A stretch of DNA of 64,000 nucleotides from Uranotaenia lowii (lineage: Eukaryota; Arthropoda; Insecta; Diptera; Culicidae): the NCBI RefSeq assembly GCF_029784155.1, contig NC_073693.1:311775304-311839303 (forward strand). The letters are read 5' to 3'. The first letter of the stretch is position 1. Each line of letters opens with the position of its first letter. Under the pieces are notes generated by a model. It was not told the origin of the DNA and made no database searches. It saw only the letters and a list, made by a program, of their open reading frames with translations. Shown one piece after another: positions 56,796 to 64,000 of this stretch. The translations under genes were made by a program, and so were the position numbers.

Positions 56796-57863
56796 ATCAG
56801 ATCTTATCAGATAAATATACGATCGCAAAAACCTGTTTTTTAATAACAAATAAATCAATTTATTATTTCAAGATATAATTGAAATATATTTTTTCCAGGA
56901 ATGAAAAAAAAAACGGAACTAAAAATAATAATCGTTATTTAAATCATTATGTCTCAACATGAAAGACATGGTTTCGACTTTGGTATAGTTAAGATTTGTA
57001 AAAATGCTTTTTAAAAATTTGCAAAAAGTCCAATATTTGATTAAAGCGCAGTGAATCCGTGCACTCATAGTGAAAAACCATGTATTTAACACAATTTTTC
57101 ATTTGAATCTATAAAAGTCTTTATTCTTTATCATTAGCATGCAAAAAAATTGATTTTGGATGAATAGCGGTAAATCCGTGCACCCATGGTGAATTGCTCT
57201 ACTAATAGAAAAAGTATGCTTCAAAACCTACAATATCAGGTATAATTTATAGGCAAATTGTTGAAAAATTTCAGAGCGGTGGATGCTAGAAAATATCTAC
57301 TAAAACAAAACTGAAGTGAAACCGTGCACCCATGGTCAAAACCTATAGCCATCTTACATGATTTTATAATTAAATTGATAATGTGTTTCAATTTTTTGAT
57401 AATTATTTGAAATATTGATTTTATGACATACACGCATTTGTCAACTATGTGAAAATAAGGTGATTCCGTGCACCCATGGTGAAAAAATATTTCCATTTTA
57501 TAACAAAAATGATATCGAATGAATAACAAAATAATTTCATAAGAAAAAAGTTAAAAATATTATGATAATAAATTTTTTTCCTTTACCAGTCATTTTGACT
57601 GGTCGCGTTCCGAATAGGTATATTCAATTTGCCGGTCCTTCTAGTGTTAAATCGACACATAAAAATTCACAAAAATCATACAGGTTCTTAAAGCTTGCTT
57701 TTTACCAAGAAAAATGTTAAAGAGCTGTTATACATTGATCAAGGGAAATTTTAATCCGACAGCAAAAAAAATATATTTTAAAATCAATTTAAAAAAAACT
57801 ATATTTTTTTATCAACTACTAGAAGAGACATACTAAGCATCACTGAAAATATTGGAAGTTTAT

Positions 57864-57970
57864 TATTCTGTTACTTGATTGATCAGCCTCGATGAAAAGT
57901 TATGTCCTTTTTGTAGGGACATCTGAAGATTATGAAATTTTACACACGGATAGAAAGTTAGAAGTAATAA
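57864..57970 (+). mobile_element. Single decayed arm of the 22693-23192 foldback family
   Basis: Matches the left arm from gttacttgattgat through tgaaaagttatgtccttttt, agggacatctgaagattatg and gatagaaagttagaag. No opposite arm is present, so it is a solo or broken copy. Confidence 0.85.
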
Positions 57971-58390
57971 ATTTCCTCAAGAATGGCAAAGGCTCTCTGG
58001 AGCTACTTTCATATATGATATTGATTATAATAACAATAAAATGTCTCTTTATAATATGTTGAATTCGAAGTCAATCCAAAAGCTCATAAAAACACGAAAA
58101 AAGCTTAGCTCGAATCACAGAATGCAGTTTTGAAGTGTGTCTGATCAACAAGAGTTAATTTTTTGTCACGCTTAAAACCTTTTTATGTTCAATTAAAAGT
58201 TAGAACTTGAAGGTTCGTACAATTGACTGATTTGATGCTTGTAGAATGGAGTTGTAAAAAATACGAACAGAGCACAGAAAAAGTTTCAATGAAACATGAA
58301 GTTTCCTCGAAGAAATTCTATTCACTTAACACTACACCAAGTGTACATTTTTCGAGGGTCACAATGGCCCGCATCTTACAAATGCTAATA

Positions 58391-58737
58391 TAAGGTTGCC
58401 AAAAAATTTCACTGACGCATATGGGCCGGCCAAATTCGGACAATATTATCAAAAACCTGGCAAAATCGAAGCATTTGCTTGTCAAAAAACGTGCAATATC
58501 CGAGCTTTTTTTCAAAATCCAGAACTTATCCATTATAAGTTGAAAACATATATAGTTTTTGTACACAAAAATCAAAATTCATAGCAACTTTGTCTGAGTT
58601 TTTGTGTGATGTTGCGTATAAAGTTAATAAATCCGGGCATTTTTCAACGAAATCCAGGCAAGACCGGACTTTTGCAAAATTTTGTTTAAAATTTTCTGGC
58701 AAATACGGGGAACACCGGGCAATCTGGAAAGCTTATG
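58391..58737. mobile_element. Possible short inverted-end element
   Basis: The left ataaggttgccaaaaa and the right end (complement ataagctttccagattgcc) are loosely mirrored. Internal phrases of the type aaatccgggca and accggactt recur. No firm target duplication. Confidence 0.35.
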
Positions 58738-58754
58738 CTAAAACCTTCAGCCCA

Positions 58755-58855
58755 TAGAAAATGTAATATTGGATATATAGGATTCGATCTCATGACCATT
58801 GGCTTTTAAGACATGAATGCCTTCCTCTTTGCCACGGGTGGCAGCTAAAGTATTT
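58755..58855 (-). repeat. tRNA-like SINE relic (minus strand)
   Basis: On the minus strand, tggcaaagaggaaggc (A-box-like) is followed about 30 bases later by gagatcgaatcc (B-box-like). No tail or duplication remains, and it is not a foldable functional tRNA. Confidence 0.45.
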
Positions 58856-59069
58856 GAAATTCACGATTAATAAAATAAAAACGGACAAAAGGATTTAAGC
58901 ATCATTTTTACCGATGACATAGCAAAGATTAATCAGCTTCCCGCTACAATATCCCGACATCGAATGGCGTGTCGTTTGACATGAAAATTACTTTGTCAAA
59001 TTAGAGGCACCACGGGTTTATGAACAATGACAATAAAAAAAATCTCATTTTCGCGATACACAATCCCGC

Positions 59070-59690
59070 ATAAATCATCTAAATGGGCGATGCAGCAAGG
59101 AGTGGGAAGTGCAGGAAAAAAACAGAACTGAATAATGAAATTTTAAATCATGCCATTTTCAGCTGAACCGTTTCATTGGGCAAAATTGAATATTCCCACG
59201 AGACGCCAATGGTCTCGATGAAAGAGGATCTCATCTGAAGGGGAGGCAGGGGGGATGTTGGCTAGTGGGATAGCGTACACAAGGTATGAATTATGTCTTC
59301 TGGTGATGAAACTTGGGATTCATTCAGCTTCTGCAATAACAATAATGGAACTGGACCAGTACCTACGTGTCGTGGGCGGACGATCCCTGGCGTGTGCGGC
59401 AGGTTAGTAGCGAATGGCAAACAGCAGTAATGACCGCGTGAACATCAAAATGAGCATGACCTTAATGTGGCCACTGTGAATAGAAGTGGGAATGGATTCA
59501 TCATCCATCATCACGCGAGGGCTTTGGGCGATTTGCGAATGGGATGTACCTTACTTCAGTTGAGGAGAAGATGCTACCCCGAGAGTTGTAAAGTTTGCAA
59601 TTTGCAGCTCAACGTTTGGTTTGACGATCTGTTGGGGTGGGTGTTGGCGATTTTTTTTTATTTATTTTGGTCCCGTTGAGAGAATGATAT
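59070..59690. other. GC-richer unique island, unassigned
   Basis: Composition and lack of repeats set this apart from its flanks. No open frame over 70 codons, no splice-consistent exon and no transposon ends are seen. It is a candidate regulatory or exonic-UTR region. Confidence 0.4.
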
Positions 59691-60700
59691 TTAATTTCGT
59701 TATTGCTTCATTTACAATTCCATTACGCGAGAATATGTGAGGATTCATTTTTTAACGGATAAGTGGGGATTCATCTTAAGAATGTTGTAAATTTTAAATG
59801 AATACCGTAAAGAATTGTTAGCAAACTAAAATACTCGTCAATAAATTAGGAACATTTTCAACGGAACATGAGTTATCATTCTTCCGATATATCATTCAGC
59901 CCAAGTGTCTTTCTAAACTAATGTTATCTAGAATATGTTTCAATGAATATGATGCAGTCATGAAATTTCTTGGGTGAAGTTATTTTACAATGGTTTATGA
60001 GTTCCATTTCCTCTTAAAAGTTCGCGCAGAACAAAAATAATCCATAAAACTTCCCAAAAATAATTATATTTGAAATAATTCCAAAAATTTATGAATACGG
60101 TGTGTCTTTTTGCTACTATTCTCGAATTTCAAAAACTATGTAGTCTTGAATTTGTAATTTGTAATTTTTATTAACTTTAACGCAGCCTTAAAAGTTTTCT
60201 ATTCGGGTCAAAACGAACGACAGAACTGCATATTATTGAAATAAGAATTACGTACCCGGGTTTCGATTAGAAATTAAGTAGGGGGAAGTGTTTCTAAATA
60301 CGCATATTGGGTAATATGCGCATACAGCCGATTGACGATATGGCTGGAGATTCAACGTATCTAATCAGTGCAGTTTGAGGGTAATACGCTATTGAAACAT
60401 GACATGAAGAAATTTGATTGTTATATAAAGTCAAAAAAATTTAAAAATTCAAACAAGATTTTTGTCAGTTTTGTTAAAATATATTGAACTTTAATTATCG
60501 TGCGTACAGATTCTGTGAACATAAATTTTAATGGTTTTTCTTTCTTATTCATCTGGAAATCGGAAATTCCACAAATTGAAGCTTTTGGCAAGGTTGTATA
60601 TGATAAGATATTGAAATAAGAGACATGTTCTGAATGCCCATATCAAGACAGGTTAAATAACTATATCGAGAAAAATAGATTAGTCTTATAATTTTTTTTA
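59691..60700. other. AT-rich sequence, nothing recognised
   Basis: A phrase near 60285-60310 (agtagggggaagtgtttc) resembles the ends of the TA-flanked GTGGGG-type MITEs but has no partner. Confidence 0.5.
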
Positions 60701-60709
60701 CTTTTTATC

Positions 60710-61080
60710 TTTGAAACATCAAATCTACGCTAAAATCACGATCTTACGGCGAAAAAAAGAAGAACTTCATGTTCGGGCTCGGCCGATGGGGGGGTTCGGA
60801 TTTCGGGGTATTTCTTCCCGTCTCAGTCGACGGCATCCACCAGCAGCAGGAATGAAAGGTGAGTTGCGCCTTCACTTAGCACCAACAGCTGATCACCCGC
60901 TCGGGGGGAGATTTTTTTTGCACTTCGGTGTAAGTTTGCGAGAAAGCACCAAACTGTAGGTACGCGCGATCGATTGTATTGCCACTGCACTTTGATTTTC
61001 GGAACTTGTATATTGAAGTCGCTTGATTGGACTTAGATTGTTGATTTATTAATAGTAGAAGTAAAAATCCGTGCGATTCG
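60710..61080. other. GC-richer island, unassigned
   Basis: Contains gggggttcgg and ctcggggggag blocks and a 82-codon frame without protein features. A self-complementary pair (aactctctcggcgaaag / gcgagagagttttgc) follows at about 61140-61180. It could be part of a decayed LTR or a unique regulatory segment; no evidence decides. Confidence 0.35.
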
Positions 61081-61609
61081 TTTAACGTTCTAATCTATTC
61101 TACTTATATCTAAAAATGGCTTACTACACTATTATGTGAGAACTCTCTCGGCGAAAGTTGTTATGTTGCGAGAGAGTTTTGCTTATTCTAAGGTACGTGC
61201 ACAGATGATGAGTGTTTGCGAACAAATGGCTTAAAGTGTCAAGTGAACATATAAAAAACACACATTAAAAGTAATTCATGACCGGTGTAGTACCGATCAC
61301 TGATCCGATAAAAATACGATATGAACAAAAGATTACCATGAAATATGGCCATATGGCCATATGGCATACCTTACTATGTTTCATGCAAATGAACTAGTTG
61401 TGTAAAAAATTTCACCAAAATTTCAGCCTTGACGTATGCTTAACATCCGTTTCTACCATTTTCAATTAAAAAATATCAAAATATTGCAAGTGTAAATAAA
61501 ATATAGCTTAAAACATAAATATGCACATTTAACCCGCCGGTTTCGGAAATCGGCTTTTTACGCTACTTTTATTATACGATTATTTTCACAAAACCTGTAA
61601 GAGATTTTG

Positions 61610-61938
61610 TAAAGTAAAGCGTAGGCCACCATTTATATCTCGGATCTCCATCCAATGGTCATCGTCCTCGCTCTGCATATATTTCCCTATGAAGTTAAAT
61701 TGTGTACGCATCATATGCTACATTAATTTGACATATTTAAAAATCCAAATCTTTAAGTTTTTTTAATAGTCAGAAGTCGAGGAATATATAATTAAAATTG
61801 AATTTTATTGCTAAATAAAACGTTAAAAATTTTTAAAACCCTACCATTTATCTTTTTAATTCTCATCAACTATAATATATAATATTGAAATTATGTAGAA
61901 AAGAAAAAAAAATGCCCTAGATACCCCATTCTATCCTT
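61610..61938. mobile_element. Short relative of the 28749-29614 MITE
   Basis: Starts near taaagtaaagcgtaggccac and ends near atgccctagataccccattc. The interior matches the intron 3 element (ctccatccaa-ggtcatcg-cgtcgct-type, tatgct/tatgca). Both ends are decayed. Confidence 0.5.
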
Positions 61939-62231
61939 AAAAAAATTGTTGTTTAAGATTCTCAAAGAGTGACCAGATGCCGCGGTTTTACAAATATTGA
62001 GTTGAGCTTTCTATACTACTTGTTCTAATCACAACTTGAATTAAGTTTGAACATTTTCAGATTTGCAGCTTGTTGGGCTCGAACAAATTCATTGCTTTTT
62101 TTCAAACGAGTAAACCTTGACTGACCCAGACAACCAGAAGTCGTATTTTATTTTACAGACTAAATCGTATAGAATATAATTTAAACTCATTTTCGTATAT
62201 CTGTACCTACAATGTGCGACCCATTTCTATA

Positions 62232-63687
62232 GGGGAGAGTGGGGATACTTGATCCCCTTTTCTTATTTTCACCATATCTTTTTGAAAAAAATTAGCAACT
62301 CACCGTCTTTGACATTTTCTGACAGCTTGTAACTTCAAGTTTCTATGCTCCAAAAATTAGAACGATACTTGAACCCGTTGATGAACTAGAAGCATTTTCG
62401 TGGGAGTAAAAAAATTGCGATTTTTCTGAAGTTAGGGGAGACTTGATCCCCTATTGAAGAAGACTTGATCTTTTATTCAGGAAGCCCTAATCCTTGTATA
62501 AAAATCAAACAAAACCCCAAGATAGAATGTTTATTGACTATTTTGGTCATGTTTGTTCTCATTTCACAATTTATAGCAGACATAAGAAGAAAATTCTATA
62601 ACTTTGTCTCAACGCTAATAACATTGCATACTCAAAGGCGCTATTTTATATAATTAAGAGAAAATTAATTATTTTTGCTCTTTTCTTCGGACAATTGTTC
62701 GATAAATATTAGTTTTTGGATAAATATTAGTAATTTCGTAATCAGCAATCATAACGATCAATTCAGAAGAAGAATATGCCGTTTGAAAGGGGGATCAATT
62801 GTACCCAACTCTAGGGGATCAATTGTACCCATAATCAACATTTTAGAAAACTTTTTCTTCTTATTTAATTTTTGGCATTTTCGGCGAGTTGTGAAAATTC
62901 AAGGTAGAATATTTAGAAAGAACATGAAAGTATTATAGGTGGAAAGATCAAAGCTAGAGCGCTTTGGGTAGAAGAAATTGAATAGTTGGTGAAAATGTGA
63001 GCAGGGCTTTTGTTGTGTGAACAGCTTTTGAACTACTTGCGTGATTCTTTGCCGCGCGCCGTTTCAATGTTGATAGGAAGCGATGAAGAAACCCATCGCA
63101 TTCCTACCCACATTGAAACACGGACGGGTCGAACACATGTGAGATTGTGTCCGACCGGGCAAAAAATCACCCAAGCAGCGCTCACATGTGCTGTTCTATT
63201 GCTAAGCCAATTCTATCTATAATACTTTCATGTTCTTTCTAAATATTCTACCTTGAATTTTCACAACTCGCCGAAATGCCAAAAATTAAATAAGAATATA
63301 TCCCAGCGGCGATTAAAATAAGATAACGAAAACTTTTTCTGAAAAAAGTTGAGAGTTTTCCATTACTTTGAAAATATGGCATTATGAAGTTCATTTTACG
63401 CTCGAGCGATTGATACATTGGAACAAATATTTTTTTCATAATTATCCCAAGTAAGGAACATTTTAAATGATGAAAAAAGATCTTCAAGTAACATTTTGTG
63501 AAATTTTTCAAACAAAGTTCAATCACTCAAACAATTATTTTGTTAAAATTTTTTAAACTACAAACATTGTTATTTTGCTCATTTTGGCACATTTTTCTAG
63601 AACATTTGATCTTTGTAAGACATCCCAGTTTCGAGATATAGCTAAGGAATCAAGTATCCCCAGGGATCAAGTATCCTCGTCCTCCCT
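62232..63687. mobile_element. 1.46-kb TA-flanked element with GGGGATACTTGATCCCC ends
   Basis: The left end GGGGAGAGTGGGGATACTTG and right end (complement AGGGAGGACGAGGATACTTG) are flanked by TA (62230-62231 and 63688-63689). The words gatacttgatcccc, ggggatcaattgtaccc and gagacttgatcccc recur inside both ends. The centre is a long hairpin (62858-63296). The element is non-coding and Tc1/mariner-like by target site. Confidence 0.87.
62858..63296. repeat. 440-base nested hairpin
   Basis: The outer stem 62858-62938 pairs with 63217-63296 almost perfectly. A middle stem (cttgcgtgattctttgccg with its imperfect complement) and an inner stem 63061-63119 (gtttcaatgt...acattgaaac, plus aggaagcgatg / catcgcattcct) complete a nearly continuous fold. 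The 70-codon frame inside is a by-product. Such a hairpin could be a nested foldback element or yield small RNAs if transcribed. Confidence 0.88.
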
Positions 63688-63689
63688 TA

Positions 63690-64000
63690 TCGTTTAGAAC
63701 GCATTGCATGATTTTATTACGACAAGATGAGAGACTCGTATTTATGTTCATATGAACTCTACCTTTGTGTACGACAATTAGCAAAAAATCCGTGAAACGA
63801 TCGATATACGATGAACAGCCGTGATTGACAGATTTTGTCGTGCTATGCATAAAATTATTCAAAATTAAGATGTTTTTTAACATTAAATTCGATTAATATT
63901 ATCATAACCACCAGGTGTTAGATCTTATCAGAAAAAACATTTTTTCTATCAAACCCATTGATCGAACAAAATTTTTATATAGTTTAAAGTTTACGATTAC
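63690..64000. other. AT-rich end of window, nothing recognised
   Basis: No gene, repeat or inverted-end signature found. Confidence 0.6.

Larger units (their letters stand above)
55465..57646. mobile_element. 2.2-kb piggyBac-like element, TTAA flanks
   Basis: The ends CACTAGAAAGACCG (left) and CACTAGAAGGACCGG (right, inverted) are directly flanked by TTAA (55461-55464 and 57647-57650), the target of piggyBac transposases. The sequence also resembles known piggyBac ends (CCCTAGAAAG). Just inside, accagtcaaaatgactggt is a palindrome repeated at 55484, 55660 and near 57592. The interior has mirrored copies of gtgcacccatgg. There is no transposase, so it is non-autonomous. It has been invaded by a SINE and a LINE fragment. 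Confidence 0.88.
46970..58015. repeat. Scattered motif GTGGCTCCAGAGAGT, seven sites
   Basis: Close variants occur at about 46975, 47139, 48491, 49288 and 55428 on the + strand, and about 54183 and 57988 on the minus strand. They are usually followed by A-rich sequence. Flanks differ, so this is not a simple tandem array. It probably marks fragments of one old repeat family. Confidence 0.6.

Noticed and set aside
60960..61200. Possible solo LTR
   Set aside because: No matching terminal dinucleotides, target duplication or second copy could be found in the window.
62465..63222. Three short ORFs within the TA-flanked element
   Set aside because: They lie across terminal motifs and the long hairpin and show no transposase motifs.

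Overview
This window is AT-rich eukaryotic (insect) DNA, most likely from a mosquito or related fly. The evidence is one spliced ionotropic chemoreceptor gene of the IR75 type, non-LTR retrotransposons with dipteran-style parts, tRNA-derived SINEs and a dense load of small DNA transposons. The species cannot be named from sequence alone.

Layout. 1-7814 is a satellite array of a 68-bp monomer (about 115 copies) running into a 500-N assembly gap (7815-8314). 8315-12500 is AT-rich with old dispersed repeats. 12.5-18.4 kb holds two large foldback elements that have themselves been invaded: an 880-bp TTA-flanked MITE sits in the first, and three separate insertions split the second. A diverged second copy of the latter at 39.7-40.2 kb lacks all three insertions; it supports the TAA and 2.2-kb insertions directly, and the opposite palindrome arm supports the TA insertion. 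20425-21816 is a complete, TSD-flanked retrotransposon that encodes only ORF1 (three zinc knuckles) and no reverse transcriptase.

The single convincing host gene lies on the + strand from 23445 to 38083: six coding exons whose phases all join, giving a 641-residue IR75-like receptor with signal peptide, ligand-binding lobes, three membrane segments and a pore loop. A 500-bp foldback element lies about 190 bp upstream of its putative core promoter. Introns 3 and 4 (5.7 and 6.6 kb) are packed with transposons: a TA-flanked MITE, a young SINE with 61 A, an element with inverted minisatellite arms, an element with iterated 20-bp terminal motifs and an inverted minisatellite pair.

From 38.4 kb to the end I see no convincing host gene. 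Mobile DNA dominates: a broken minus-strand LINE (41.1-43.0 kb), a TA-flanked MITE (43.9-44.9 kb), a second copy of the inverted-minisatellite element (44.9-45.9 kb), a hAT-like MITE nested in a 2.9-kb element (50.8-53.6 kb), a 5'-truncated RTE-like LINE with a tetranucleotide tail (54.3-55.1 kb), a piggyBac-like TTAA element (55.5-57.6 kb) with nested SINE and LINE pieces, and a TA-flanked element with a long nested hairpin (62.2-63.7 kb). GC-richer unique islands at 9.24-9.6, 46.0-46.6, 59.1-59.7 and 60.7-61.1 kb are not explained.

All boundaries and family assignments were read by eye. Splice sites are supported by phase agreement, and transposon boundaries by target-site duplications or inverted ends. 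Nothing was checked against a database.
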